Shown piece after piece: positions 22,345-34,815 of a stretch of DNA of 64,000 nt. The notes under the pieces are model-generated. The model saw nothing but the letters and a program-made list of their open reading frames with translations. It had not been told where the DNA came from and searched no databases. The DNA lies in assembly GCA_037043455.1 (NCBI GenBank), contig JAWPHD010000089.1, forward strand, positions 372,001-436,000. Reading direction: 5' to 3'. This DNA comes from Cyrtodaria siliqua (lineage: Eukaryota; Mollusca; Bivalvia; Adapedonta; Hiatellidae). The stretch's first letter is position 1, and the number at the start of each line of letters is the position of its first letter. A program made the translations under genes and the position numbers.

Positions 22345-23620
22345 AGGTAGGTAAGTCAACATTCCTCTGAAGTTTCATGAAAATCCATCAAGTAGTTTCA
22401 TAGGAGTAGGCGCTACAAGTTTTCATGTTTAACGTCAAATCAAAATAATTTTTGACAAGGATCAACATCATGTCATACTGATCATTTTAGAAAAAGTCCC
22501 ATATCAATATCACTTATAGTTTTCAAGAAGTAGTCGCTACAAACTTGAATTTTGAAAATCTATTTTGTGAGGATCAATTAGACATCAAGTGCAACATTCT
22601 TGTAAAATTTCATGAAAATCCGTCGAGTAGTTTCAGAGGAGTAGTCGTTACAAGTTTTTACTAAATAACTCTATGTAAACAAAGATGGCCGCTGACAGCC
22701 ATGTTTAACATCGAATCAAAACGATTTTCGACAAGGACCAACATCATGACATCCTGATCATTTTAGAAAAAGTCCCATATCAATATCACTTATAGTTTTC
22801 AAGAAGTATTGGCCATAAACTTGTTTTTTGAAAATCTGTTTTTAGCCGTGGCGGCCATCTTGAATTTCCGGCCGACCCCAAGTTTTGCTAGGATAAATTA
22901 GACATCAAGAGCAACATTCCTGTAAAGTTTCATGAAAATCCGTCAAGTAGTTTCAGAGGAGTAGTTGCTACAAGTTTTCATTATATAACTCTATGTAAAC
23001 AAAGATGGCCGCTGGCAGCCATGTTTAACGTTGAATCAAAATAATTTTCGACAAGGATCAACATCATGTAATACTGATCATTTGAGGAAAAGACGCATAT
23101 CAATATCACTTATAGTTTTCAAGTAGTAGACGCTACAAACTTGTATTTTGAAAATCTATTTTTAGCCGTGGTGGCCATCTTGAATTTCCGGCCGACCTGA
23201 AATTTTGCTAGGATCATTTAGACATCAAGAGCAACATTCCTGTGAAGTTTCATGGAAATCCATCGAGTAGTTTCAGAGGAGTAGTCGCTACAAGATTTTA
23301 CTAAATAACTCTATGTAAATAAAGATGGCCGCTGGCAGCCATGTTTAACATCAAGTCAAAACTATTTTCGACAAGGATCAACATCATGTCATGGTGATCA
23401 TTTTAGAAAAAGTCCCATATCAATATCAGTTAGATTTTTCAAGAAGTAGTCGCTACAAACTTGTTTTATAAAAATCTATTTTTAGATTTGGCAGCCATCT
23501 TGGATTTCACATCAACATGAATTTTTGCTAGGATCAACCAGACTTCATGGGCAACATTTCTGTAAAGTTTCATGAAAATCCATTTAGTAGTTTCAGAGGA
23601 GTAGTCGCTACAAAAATTGA
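22345..23620. repeat. interspersed element of ~319-bp units, copy 2
   Basis: About four and a half direct units, each with GTTTCATGAAAATCC, TTTCAGAGGAGTAGTCGCTA, GATGGCCGCTG and TTTTAGAAAAAGTCCCATAT blocks. Units start near 22351, 22590 (shortened), 22910, 23229 and 23549. Same family as 4719-5530. Neighbouring units resemble each other closely, suggesting unequal exchange or replication slippage. Confidence 0.85.
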
Positions 23621-25080
23621 AAAAATAGTTATGTTCACGCGATCACGGCCTACTCACGTGCTCATTGTCCTGCTGTTGGAACTGACCCTCTTCCGGACTT
23701 GCGAAAAATAAATTAAACTGTTTTACCCCTTTGCAATAATTGCAAGTGATTGGGAAAAGAGCCAGTTGTTGCCAGGCCTTTTGGGAAACAATAAAACATA
23801 CACAACTTCATATTGTAGTTTTTAAAATACCACATTTTCCCATTCATCAAGGGTGTGTGTGTGTGTAATTCTAAGGTTTATAGTCCGTCCGCCAACGAAC
23901 ACGTCACGGTATACCTGACGCGATGGGCACAATAGAGTCTGGACTTTTCCCATTCATCAAAGCTCATCGCCACCTTAAATGTAACTTCGCCAAAAAATAA
24001 AATAAAATAAAATGCCTACCTACCCTATTTTTTTCAGCAATGTTACAGTAAACACAGGTATAATTTTATTTGGCCTAAGGAAAATCAAATTCATAAAAAC
24101 ATGAATTGTACAGTGATCAAAGTTTATTTTTTAAAAAATCATTTTAAATTATCTTAATGTATCATGCAGTCCTTATAAACATCTTTCCTCTGTTGTGGAC
24201 TGAGTCTGATAATATGAGATCTTATCATGATGGAGTAATAAACGGCTTGCAACTGCAGCATTACCTGCTGGAATTCCTCCATGTGGTTGATAATTACCTT
24301 CTATGACTCTTGGATTAGTTACAGGGCATTATTTCTAACCTGGCAAAATGACCAGAAGTATGGCTTTCATATTCCTGGGAGTGGGTCATTCAGATGCCTA
24401 CTGTTGCCTACGATGAAATGTTTTCTGTTCTCTAGTAGGAACAGAATGCTTGCCTGTTGTGTGTTTTTTCACTCTATTTCATAATAACTATGAAACTACA
24501 TGTACTGGAGATTAACTAATTTTTCTATTAAGTGAAGGACTTTTAATATTGTGTGTGAGATGTAGATAAATTTCCTGACAAAGAAGAAAAAACTTTGTAA
24601 GGAATACACCCAGCAGGTTCTTTCAGCATACCAAACAGTCCAACCCTCTCCTAATGCTCGCACAAATCAAACGAGGTGTGAAACATGGTAGTTTATTTTC
24701 TGTTTCAAGCGTCGATTCTAACGAATGGCAGTCTAGCAGGAGGTATACAGTACTCCATGGTTCTACCTAGGAATAAGTGGGTGGTCTGCCTCCACCACTA
24801 AAAATCAACCATCACACATAGCCTACAATGTACTGAAAATGATAATAGTCAATCTGTTCCGGCCTCAGTTAGAATCACCCACATATGACACCTATATATA
24901 CACCTACCATCAAAATGGTACTTATATAAGGCCAGTATTTCCTAATTGTTTTACCGATTTTTTCAGCAAAATAATAGGGTAGGGTAAAAAAAAGAAAAAG
25001 AAAATATGTTTCATTTGCAAACTCTGTGATACATGTATAATGGTTGAGGTAATTACTGTGGAATCAGAAAATTTAGTACC
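23621..25080. other. no gene seen
   Basis: A 16-bp direct repeat TTTTCCCATTCATCAA occurs at about 23836 and 23945. A short GT run is near 23855. The motif GTTTATAGTCCGTCCGCCA (about 23877) recurs in similar form at 54980, so it is part of a dispersed repeat. No coding motifs. Confidence 0.4.
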
Positions 25081-26128
25081 TTTGGGTGGGTATAAAATTC
25101 AAACTATTAAGGTCGGAGGCAATAATTTTGAAAAATATATTTTTTCTCTCAGTTTTGCCAAATTTTAGGGTAGAATTTTAGGATTGCCCCCACCCACCAC
25201 CACACACACATACAGGAGAACAACATAATTATTATTATACACTATAATCCCTTCATCAAATTGTTCGTTTGAGATGTAGTTTAAAAAAAACAAAAAAACT
25301 CTGATACCCTACCCCCACCATCCACCTCCTCCAACCCCAACCCCCAGCGAAGACGACCTTACTTTTAAATAATAAATCATTTGACATGCTGTGTATCTCT
25401 TTCATAGATGACTATTATACCAACTAATGTGCAAAAGTATGGAAAAATGACACTGAATTATTAGTGTATTTGATGCACATTCCCCCACCGATGAAGTAGG
25501 AGGAAACAAATGTATACAGTGTAATCTCATCATCATAATGTTTCATTAGAGACATAATTTTAAAAAAAAGCAGACGTCCGAGTTCGAAATAATAAAATCG
25601 TTTGATATGTTGTTTATCTTTCATAGACAATACATACACCACGAAGTTATGTGCAAAAACATGGAAAAAATACAGTGTAATTGACCTTTTGACCCCATTC
25701 ATGAAGGCCCCTGGATGTGGAGCCATCATCGTAATGTTTCATTTGTGACATAATTACAAAAAAAAACCCAGACAAATCCCACCCCACAGACGTCCGAGTT
25801 CGAAATAATAAAATCGTTTGATATGTTGTTTCATAGACGATTACATACACCAAGTTATGTGCAAAAATATGGAAAATGACAGTGTAATTGAATATTTTTA
25901 GTGTATTTCAACTTGAACCCCCCCCCCCCCCACCCCACCCACACTCTCACCTCAAAAAAAATAATGTAGCTCTTGCATGCTGTCATCATATGGTGAAGTC
26001 ATACTCTGGTTGAATTCCATTCAGCGGTTTAGGAGGAGATGCGTTAACGGACAGACGGACGGATGGATGGACAAACGGAGGCGATTTTAATATACCCTGT
26101 TTTTTTCAAAAACGTGGGTATAAAAAAG
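25081..26128. repeat. interspersed element with ~216-bp tandem units
   Basis: Starts with GGGTGGGTATAAAA and ends past a (GACGGACGGATG)-rich stretch at about 26048-26075 with a second GTGGGTATAAAA. Three internal units are recognisable by AAATAATAAAATCGTTTGAT; the last two are 216 bp apart (25574-25790 region). The framework resembles that of the 4719-5530 family, with different internal units. A run of 14 C lies at 25918-25931. Confidence 0.65.
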
Positions 26129-26508
26129 GCTGGCATAAATTATAGAAAAATTGCAGCTGCAAACAATGCTGAATTTCTAGTCACAAGCAGAAATGATAAC
26201 AGAATTAGAATGGTCAACTAAACTCAAGCTAGTTAAATTGACTACTGTATAAAGTCGACACAGGTCTAGTCTCCAAACAATAAAGAACAGTATCTTATTT
26301 CCTCCAACTCCTAGTAGCAGCACAGTCAACAAATTTATCCCATAATCTGCAGTGTGGGAGTGTAATAAAGCCACAATATATTTATCATACTACACTAGTG
26401 AAATAAAGATGTAAATAAAAGCCGAATCATCGTCCGGTCTTTTCCAGTTAGTTCGGATTGGAATTGTCTCATCGATTTCCTTAACTGTTAAAATAACGGA
26501 TAACGGAA
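26129..26508. other. no gene seen
   Basis: Nothing recognised. Confidence 0.4.
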
Positions 26509-26732
26509 ATGAATGAGGAAGATCCGTTGTTCGGCGTTGTACAGAGAAGATGAAGTCAACATACATCTATGAGTTCATCGTACAACAACGTTATATACTA
26601 CCAGCTACCAGGGCTCGATAATGAATGAGGTAGATCCGTTGTTCGGCGTTGTACAGAGAAGATGAAGTCAACATACATCTATGAGTTCATCGTACGACAA
26701 CGTTATATACTACCAGCTACCAGGGCTCGATG
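26509..26732. repeat. 112-bp tandem duplication
   Basis: Two adjacent copies (26509-26620, 26621-26732) that differ by two substitutions that I can find. Each contains an ATG-initiated frame MKSTYIYEFIV; in the first copy it stops at the junction, in the second it continues 10 more codons. Very recent duplication; no known protein. Confidence 0.9.
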
Positions 26733-28117
26733 TTATAAGGACTGTCCGCCTGCCTGGAGCAGTTAAACTCTCAAAGCTCAATCCCATCGGACGACTTCAA
26801 AACTGAGGGACAATGACCTTTGAAAATGACAAAATATAAAAGAAGCCCATCGCTTTTTGCAGGTTTCCGATACTATTATTGTTGTTACATTGCAAGTATT
26901 AGACCAGCTTTTAGAATTCTCGATCAGAAAAATGCTGTGAGAGTATCATGAAGTGGTCTAATACTCGCGAAGCCTCAAACAGTATATCCTTATAAAATAA
27001 AAGCTCGGGTCTAAATAATTGGGCAACCAACAAACTGGCAGGGGCAAGTAAATTTCAGAGTTGACCTGCCCCATGGGCAAGCTGTCCGTAAAGTTGATCC
27101 CAGGCTACAATAATAAATGCTGCTTATTAGGCTTTTTTGGACTGGAGTTACGTGATAAATAGAATCTCACATTCCTGCCTATTTAATATTGATATAATGC
27201 TTGGCCCAGCCTCGCATTATATAATTTGATCCAATTCGTTTAATAAATTAAGAGATCCTATCTATCAACACTGATGCTTTTCGCCATGTAGACTGTGTAG
27301 TGGTTCAAGTCACAAATTTACAGCATTGGGTGAAAACGTCTAATATACAAGTTTTTGACATTACTTCTTGTAAATAGTTTTAATGGTGATTGGGTCGATC
27401 ATTATATAGTTATAAACTTTGTTATGTTACTGGACTGATGCCAATTTCATAGTCAACAAAAAGCCAATTAAGTAAAAACAACATTGGTCTTTGACCTAAC
27501 ATTGAGATTAGTGGGCAAAATGTTTGGCTTCAGGGCAGGCTTATAATCCATTGGCTTAGATTGGAACATTGAATTGCTTTCATTTTATGATATTCAATGC
27601 TCAAATGAAGATTTAATACTCTAGGTGTAATCAGAGACATAAAAATAATCATACAGTGATTTGTAATGCATTAAAACCTCACATAACCTGGTATTTATAC
27701 AGTAAAACTGCAAAATCTCATTTTATATCAATGCGCACAGAAACTTTGTAGTTGCTGTTAATTTAAACACATTTTATTACCATACAGCGTAATATCAACA
27801 TACATGTATATACTGACAAAAACATTATAATGATAAATGGGTTGGGTAACAAGTTCTACAAAAGATAGAAAATATATTGAATTTTTAAGAATATCTTCCT
27901 TATTTTTTTTTTAAAAAGTGTGTGTGTTTTTTAATTAGATAATCTTCTGCCAGGGCCCAGTGAGTTGTTCAAAGATCGGTTAGTTTAATCCTTGGTTAAT
28001 GTTAACTTTCAAAGTACATTTTCTCAAAGTCTTTAATTTGCACGTCTTCTGAACAGAGAGCAGCATTGGTTTTCAACAGCATAGTAATCAAAATGGCAAT
28101 GTCCTGCAAATGTGTTA
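26733..28117. other. no gene seen
   Basis: AT-rich with no shared repeats or coding motifs that I recognise. Confidence 0.4.
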
Positions 28118-28262
28118 ACCTTTAACCCGCTAAGCACGACTATAATAACTCACAGGCTGATCAGGGTTTACAATGTCTGGCTGCTGATCATTCATTTTCC
28201 CCAAAACACCCCTTTATCACATAAATGAAATGGTCTTAATTCAAAGAAAGAAATCATTCCCA
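28118..28262 (+). repeat. interspersed repeat, copy 2
   Basis: Inverted partner of 21013-21195, about 7 kb away, sharing GGTCTTAATTCAAAGAAAGA and the GCTGCTGATCA block. Confidence 0.7.
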
Positions 28263-28467
28263 ACTCAAATTTTTTATAAAAATTTATGATGTCTTTCTGT
28301 TAACATTTTGCCCCAAAACATTAACCCTATAAAAACAGACTGATTTGTGATAAAAGTGTGCATAAAGCAGTGTAGCAACCAAGCTAACACATGATACAGA
28401 AATACACTTCTGCCATCACAATGTCAATTCATATGCATTTCTTTCAAGATAAAATCATGTGTAGTTG

Positions 28468-28838
28468 CAGGCCTTTTTCTACTATTCTCACGGGTCCGAC
28501 TATCGGACCCGTTACCAATGCCAAATATAGTTGTTTTTTTCCCAATTCTGAAATAAAATTCCCCTTCCTTTTTGTAAAAAAAAAAAAAAAAAAAAAGGTC
28601 AGGTCAAATATACAAATGTTTACAAGGAAATACTATAAGAATGAAAATATTTAAATCATGTATCATGTATTGAAACCAGGCAATTAAAACAACCTGATAT
28701 TTATGTACATCTAACTTATGAAATTCCCAATTTGAGGCGTAAAGCGATTAAATTTTTTCTCAATTGGGCAAAATTTACGGTGTAAATTTTCCAAATTTGT
28801 CCAGGGTCTTTTTCCCAAAATGGGCAGAAAAAGGCCTG
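28468..28838 (+). mobile_element. short non-autonomous DNA element, copy 2
   Basis: Starts CAGGCCTTTTTCT and ends AGAAAAAGGCCTG, with AGTTG on both outer sides as a possible short target duplication. Contains the hairpin GGGTCCGACTATCGGACCC (about 28494-28512) and an A run. Inverted relative to the copy at 2895-3252, about 25 kb away. No coding content. Confidence 0.8.
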
Positions 28839-29689
28839 AGTTGGGAGCAGGTGAATGTAATTTTTCACCCTGATCTGGCACACAACAAGTATGTGTACCT
28901 TTAAACATATTTCTTTTGCCTTTTTCGTTGAAAATAATGGGAGTAACAGTTGTGAGTTTGTTTAATTCGGTGTTAATGATGTATGATGTCAAGTAATGAC
29001 ATACGCCTACTGAATAATGAAAGCTTCTGACTCCAGTGATTATCAGACTTAATCAGGTAATGGCATAATACTGAAGAGCGGTCAGTACCATGTGCAGATA
29101 GCTCCATACCAGATCTAAACAGACTTTCAGGGTCATATCAGGTGGAGGAGGAAGGCGCAACTGGTGGGGGTGAGGTGCCCCCGCACACCCTTAATCTGAA
29201 ACCATCTATCTGCTTCAGTTAGTCTTCTAAGTTAATCCACAGACCTAAAAACATTGTGATTCAAAACTGTCAAAATCTTAAATCTCGGATTTGATTCTTA
29301 GGTCCCCAATAAGGATGTGGAAGTAAAGAAAGGATAACAATGTATACATGTATGCTATAACTCATATGGAAAAATAATGCACAATTTCAACATTACATGA
29401 CTCCACAAATGCAAGCCGCTAAATAACACCGTAAAAGAAAATGGTATTGTTTTTGTTATATGATGCAATGGATAAATAAAAGGAAAATAGAACCTTATTG
29501 TCTGATTCTAATCACAGGTATATTTTTTTGGAGCACTGGTGATGGTTCATTTGCTTCAACATATAGACTTTTGGCTGGAGATGTACGAAAGGCACCAAAG
29601 GCGATTCGTATTCTCATAATTCTTGATTATGTATAGGATCGAGCATCTGCAAGTATGACTCGCAGCTGTAGTCCGGTTTTTTCGACTAG
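28839..29689. other. no gene seen
   Basis: Nothing recognised, although the LINE fragment next to it could extend a little into this stretch. Confidence 0.4.
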
Positions 29690-30435
29690 TGTGTTTTTTG
29701 GAGAAGTGTAGAGCCGATATTTTCAAGAAATATGGGGAAGTGGTCACTTCCACATAAGTCATCACAAACACTCAACGAAAAATCCATCAAGAGAGTTGGA
29801 TCATATACTGTTAAATTAATGGAAGAATGAGAGCCTGAAGCTGGATGAAGTAGACATATTATCACATCACACAACAACACACAGATAAAAGTCCAGACAT
29901 TGTGCCTATAATCGTCGGGTAGGACGCCTGTCGTAGGTTGAGGGACTATAATCCTTAGAAATACACACACACACACTCATTAAAAAGAAACAAATTATTT
30001 TTGGCTAAGAAATCCTCTACTTTCTTGCCTTTATCGTTTATATCTTTACAACCCCATTTGTAGTTGTGTGCATTAAAATCACTCAAGAGTATAAAAGGTG
30101 ATGGTAATTGTGCAACTAGGTCATTAGATCTTTTAGGTCTAGTAAAGAACTAAGTGGTAAATATAAGGAGCATATTGTTACAACTCTGCCGTCGTAACAC
30201 TGACCTCAACAGCTTGTAAATCAGTTTTCAGTGCAACAGTTCTGTGAGGAATGTTTCAATTCACAAGAATCGAAACTCCTCCAATATAGTTATATAATGA
30301 ATAGTTTTTAAAAGATATCTTATCACTAGTCTTAAAGAAAGTTTCTTGAAGACAAAATGCAACAAGGTTGTGTTTATTTAAAAGTAAGCTGATTTCATCA
30401 TAATTATGTTTTAAACCTCTGCATTCCATTGAATG
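29690..30435 (-). pseudogene. Jockey-like LINE endonuclease fragment
   Basis: Read on the minus strand, frames here give the blocks of an apurinic-type endonuclease from a Jockey-like non-LTR element: CRGLKHNYDEISLLL and CLQETFF at the start, GGVSILV with AVEVSVTT in the middle, and HPASGSHSSI with DDLCGSDHFPIFLEN at the end. Stops and frameshifts separate the blocks, and a stretch near 29980-30190 is badly eroded. No reverse transcriptase is seen downstream (below 29690). The sequence at 30436-30830 may be the eroded end of the preceding ORF1. A dead, partial copy. Confidence 0.8.
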
Positions 30436-30894
30436 ACTTATTTGATTTTGATGTCACTACGGCAGAAGTACGGGTTTACGGCCTTTGGGGTTGGCAGACC
30501 TTGGAGACTTTGGGAGTTCCAGATGTCAACCTCCATCTCCAAATATGTTGTGCAGTACAATCGGATCATCAGATCCTTTTTACTGCTTCCTACCGAGAGT
30601 TTTCTGTTTTCTTGCTGTCATGTCCGTGGCAGCAGTTCTGCATGGTGACAAACTCTTGGGAGAGTTGACAAACTTTTGGAAGAGTTCGTCGGGTTTGGTG
30701 GACTCGTGGTTGTACCAGAATCCGTCGATTTTGAGATACAAATGGTTTTATAGATTTCACACTACCCTGGATATCAGAGGAAACCAATATACCGGCAATT
30801 AACCATACTCGGCAAATAATTGATTCTGGGAGATTTTGAGTGGCTTCCGTGTGATCGGTAGATCAAAGGCAAATCCGATAAATTCTACCGAAGA

Positions 30895-31255
30895 ATTCAT
30901 AACTTTCACATGACATCATCAAAATAATTTGACGAATCAGTGATCAATAAAATAAAAGACCTTCACATTCTGGTAGGGGGTAAACTCGGTGTTCACATTG
31001 GTGATCAACTGACTTTAGCCTTTATAACACTAGTTTGTAGTGATAATATTAAAAGCTTTATTTTTTGTGTACATCTACGTATCTTCTTTTGGTGTTGTCT
31101 GATTTTAAAACACCATTATGGATACATTTAATTTAAATCATGGTGTTTTCATTTTTCATACAGAGTTTGAGGATAAAGTCCGAGTAAACCCCTTTATTTT
31201 CACCTACTGAATATCTCAACCTACCGGAAGTTGACCAGATGTGAAAGTTATGAAT
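30895..31255. mobile_element. MITE family M1, copy A
   Basis: Inverted ends ATTCATAACTTTCACAT (30895) and its complement ending at 31255. The inverted similarity goes inward imperfectly (GGTAAACTCGG against GAGTAAACCCC region). 361 bp, no coding. Copies B (33563-33933) and C (31301-31665) lie close by. Confidence 0.8.
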
Positions 31256-31300
31256 ACGGGAGATTTGGCATGTATGTGATAAGGTCAGAGATGGCTCAGA

Positions 31301-31665
31301 ATTCATAATTTTGGTAGAGCATCCTCAAAAAAACTGACCAATCAGTGACCAGAAATAAGACATAACAATACATTCTGGTAGGTGATAAACTCGGTCTTTA
31401 TCCTTGATGTTCAACCAAGTTTACTGTTCAAATTAAGGTATTTACAGTGTGATTATTTCGAAACCCTACATATTTCATACACATTTATGCAAATTGATTC
31501 AAAATTTGTATCTTTCAAAATCGAAACTTGAAACTTATCTTTTTACTCTGCCAAAGATTTTTATTTTACTATAGAACCCAAGGATAAAAACCGAGTAACA
31601 CACTTTTTATCACCTAGTGAAAATATGGTAAATTCTCAACATTTTGGCAATGCAAAATTATGAAT
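31301..31665. mobile_element. MITE family M1, diverged copy C
   Basis: Starts ATTCATAATTTTGG and ends AAAATTATGAAT; it shares the ACCAATCAGTGA, CATTCTGGTAGG and GGATAAAAACCGAGTAA blocks with copy A. It lies 45 bp after copy A in the same orientation. Older than A and B. Confidence 0.7.
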
Positions 31666-31702
31666 ATGTGGTTCAATCCCTAATTGGCCTTGGAATTTTT
31701 AA

Positions 31703-31885
31703 GTGAGGAAGCTATCCAGCTGGCTTGCGGAACGTCGGTGGTTCTATCCAGGTGTCGCCCGTGCAACGAAAATTGAACTTAGGTGCACCTGGGGTCTTCC
31801 TCCACCAATGGAAGTTGGAGGAAAGTGGCCTAAGACTTAGCTGTTGGTGCGAATAATATCCAGTTCAATTCAATTCAACATTACA
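31703..31885 (+). mobile_element. SINE with B box and family B tail
   Basis: A B-box-like GGTTCTATCC lies near 31740, then GGTGCACCTGGGGTCTTCCT, a CTTAGCTGTTGGTGCG block and a CAATTCAATTCAA tail. The A box is not clear. Head resembles another tRNA than 56711-56982 but the tail is shared. Confidence 0.65.
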
Positions 31886-31902
31886 TAATCATACTTTCCC
31901 AC

Positions 31903-32417
31903 TTAAAGGGACACTGTCTGAACTTTTAGCTTATAAAACACACACTAATTATGTTCGCAAACATTACACAACAAACATTACTGAATATTTACTAATTAAA
32001 GCAGGATTGTTTGACGGAATTCAATCGCGGTACAAAAAAAAAAGAGAAACCATTTCGGCCGTTTGAACTCGCAGCCCAAACTAAAATTACACTCGCGGTA
32101 ATAATAGTAAACGTAAAGTGGTTGACCTAGCTCGCGACTGAGCTAAGCGGGCTATACATATTACGCACTAAATACTATGGTCAAAACCTAATGCGCTTAT
32201 GGAAGTCACGTGATCGCAGAAAAGGTAAATACGGTGAGTCCCACTTTATTTATAAAATAATAATTTAAGCTTCTTTTTTTTCAAACTCACGAATGCATTA
32301 CTACAGACTTCTTAGTGTCTATGCTCATGTTTTCATGTATATATTTCACTGAATAAAAGTCAGACAGTTATTTGGTTATGCTCAATATCTGTGTACTTAC
32401 GGACAGTGTCCCTTTAA
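31903..32417. mobile_element. TTAA-flanked MITE
   Basis: TTAA followed by AGGGACACTGTC at the left, GACAGTGTCCCT followed by TTAA at the right. Total about 515 bp. The TTAA target is typical of piggyBac-type elements. No transposase present. Confidence 0.75.
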
Positions 32418-32855
32418 CAATATGCATACAATAATTGTATATATATATTATTAAATGTATTATCTGATAGCACTTATTACAAATAATCTTAAAATAAAAT
32501 CTTACCATAATAATTTGTTGTCAGTGATGTAGTTGCCTGTTACGCCTATTAATATCACCTATAAAAAACACAAACTTGACATTTTGACATTTTTGCGGCC
32601 ATTTTCATTATTATTTGGACTACTCAGATTTTATCGTGGGGGCGTAGCTATCCGCACGACCGTCGTGCTAGACTCTATCATCCAGACACACTCGGTATGC
32701 CTAATACTTACTCCCTGGAGTAATGTAGCGTATTAAAGGTGGCGAACGGTGGCGTAAGGTAATTTATGAATCGGCGTAAGGATGTACAAAGTTAGCATTA
32801 TATTGTGGTTGCAGACAAATAAACTAAAACTCCTTTAGTTGACATCAATGCATCT
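32418..32855. other. no gene seen
   Basis: AT-rich; a GGGGGCGTAGCTATCCGC stretch near 32640 may be the eroded end of a DNA element. Confidence 0.35.
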
Positions 32856-33189
32856 CAGGCGCGTAGCGTGCCATACTCATTTACTCACTTGAGTAAACTT
32901 TTCAAACAAAGGCAAAACAATAAAAACAATAAAAACTCGACAAACGCAATAAAAATAGTGGGTGGGTGGGTGGGTGGGGGGTAACAAGCTGAGTCTGAAA
33001 TGTTAAGGAAAAGAAATAATGGTATTTTCGACAGGATTCAAATCATTCATCCTGACCCTAAAATGCACCAGAAGTCACGTATGAGCGTGTGTTTTTTTAA
33101 TTTCCCGGACCCCCACCAGCGGGAGGGGGACAACGTCCCCCGCACCTACCCCCGTGAGTAATTGAGATTTTGGTCACGCTATGCCCCTG
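32856..33189. mobile_element. hAT-like MITE
   Basis: Begins CAGGCGCGTAGCGTG and ends with the approximate complement CACGCTATGCCCCTG. CATCT borders both sides. The CAGGGGCGTAGC type of end is frequent in hAT-derived MITEs. A GGTG microsatellite lies inside at about 32958-32980. Confidence 0.6.
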
Positions 33190-33294
33190 CATCTTGACTC
33201 AAACTAATCCACTTTTCATTGTAATAGAAATCTTCAAAATATCCTATTACTTAGCATATCTACTCCGAAAAGATGGCGTATAGTTGGGGAGACC

Positions 33295-34098
33295 GGGGCA
33301 AGATGATACACAGGTCAAGGTGTTACATTCAACATTGTATTCGTACGAACTCCCCCATTAATCCTCCAAAATCGCGCTCAAATGAAGCCACAAACCTCCG
33401 AAATTGCACTCAAATTTCAAAATTTTCCCGGGGGACGCCCCCAGGAACCCTACCAGCGCGTTGGCTTGACCGTGACAAAATAGTGAGCAAAAATTGATGT
33501 TGTGGCAAAATAAGTAAATTTCATTTTTTAAATGATCTGCGAATAGTTTCCTTATTATTCAAATTCATAACTTTCACAGGACATCATCAAAATAATTTGA
33601 CCAATCAGTGATCAATAAAATAAAACACCTCCACATTCTGGTAGGGGGTAAACTCGGTGTTTATCCTTGGTGCTCAACTGACTTTAGCCCTTTATAAAAC
33701 TAGTTTGTAGAGATAAGTATATTAAAAGCTTTGTTTTTTGTGTACATCTATGTATCTTCTTTTGGTGTTGTCTGATTTTAAAACACCAATAAGGATACAT
33801 TTAATTTAAATGATGGTCTAATATTTTCATTTTTCATATAGAGATTGAGGATAAAGTCCGAGTAAACCCCTTTATTTTCACCTACTGAATATCTTGACCT
33901 ACCGGAAGTTGACCAGATGTGAACGGTATGAATATTGCGTTCTCTCCAGAGGTTATAATAAACATTATGGTATATGCTGTATTGAAAATTGACCTGTCAT
34001 GGATTACATGGTAGCGAAATGAACATGGGTAAATGGGTGGAGGAGTAACATGTTACAGTACATATGGGGCAAAATGTTACAGTGTAACGTCTTGCCCC
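33295..34098. mobile_element. possible TIR element with a nested MITE
   Basis: GGGGCAAGATGATACAC at 33295 is partly mirrored by GTGTAACGTCTTGCCCC ending at 34098. MITE copy B sits inside. A third similar end occurs at about 39868-39887. Weak: only the ends support it. Confidence 0.35.
33563..33933. mobile_element. MITE family M1, copy B
   Basis: Very similar to copy A in the same orientation, 2.67 kb further on, including the TTTTGTGTACATCTA and CACCTACTGAATATCT blocks. Ends ATTCATAACTTTCACA and GTATGAAT. Confidence 0.8.
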
Positions 34099-34197
34099 GC
34101 TGTTATATAACTTGTAAGATATTTGTTTAAGTAGTTTAGTGATTAAATAATAAACTTTACACAAACATAGGCCTAGCTGCATTGTTATCTTCGCTAA

Positions 34198-34725
34198 GGT
34201 GGAAGGATATAGTAATGGCCTCCATCGTCCGTGCGTCTGTCCGTCGCGTCCAAATTAGTGTTCGCTGTATATCTCTTACACCCATGACGTGTTTCGAAAT
34301 AATTTGGCACAAATGATAGCCTTAACAAGACGACGTTCAGAGCGCAACACCCTGGTGTCAAAAATCCCCTATATCTCAATGTTAAAAAGATAATCGTTTC
34401 CGCTTCATAACTTTTACGTACATTGAAGCATCTTGAATAATTTGGGATAACTGTTCACCGTATATCAAATTAAATGGCAAAACTCAAACTCATGTTTTGG
34501 TTGAAGGTCAAGGTCACACTGAGAGGATCAACATTTCACATCCCTATCCGTATAAAGCTGTCCTCGTATGCTTAAAGTAAGGCTCATTTGAGATTGCGCC
34601 CTTTTACACACATTATGAAAGTTCACAATATTTAATAATCTTCTTGTTTTTTGTTCCATTTGACATCCTTTCCCAGGAATAGTTCGGCTATGTGACTTTA
34701 TCATTTGTAACATAGGTCGGCAGGT
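34198..34725. other. probable interspersed repeat, no gene
   Basis: A GTCCGTGCGTCTGTCCGTCG stretch followed by TTCGCTGTATATCTCTTACA and GGTCAAGGTCACACTGAG looks like a dispersed invertebrate repeat, but no second copy is in the window. No coding motifs. Confidence 0.35.
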
Positions 34726-34815
34726 GGTTAACTTATGGTCACACGAATATCCGAAGACCAAATCATCACTGGGAATGTGCCGGCCAGGAATCGAACCACT
34801 GTCATTAGGACAGTA
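34726..34815 (-). mobile_element. tRNA-like SINE head fragment
   Basis: On the minus strand GTGGTTCGATTCCTGGCCGG is a good B box with flanking stem bases, followed by a body that does not match the other SINEs here. Truncated. Confidence 0.5.

Noticed and set aside
24000..25010. Possible inverted repeat around CCTACCCTATTTTTTTCAGC and ATAGGGTAGGG
   Set aside because: Similarity is short and mostly low complexity; I could not extend it into arms.
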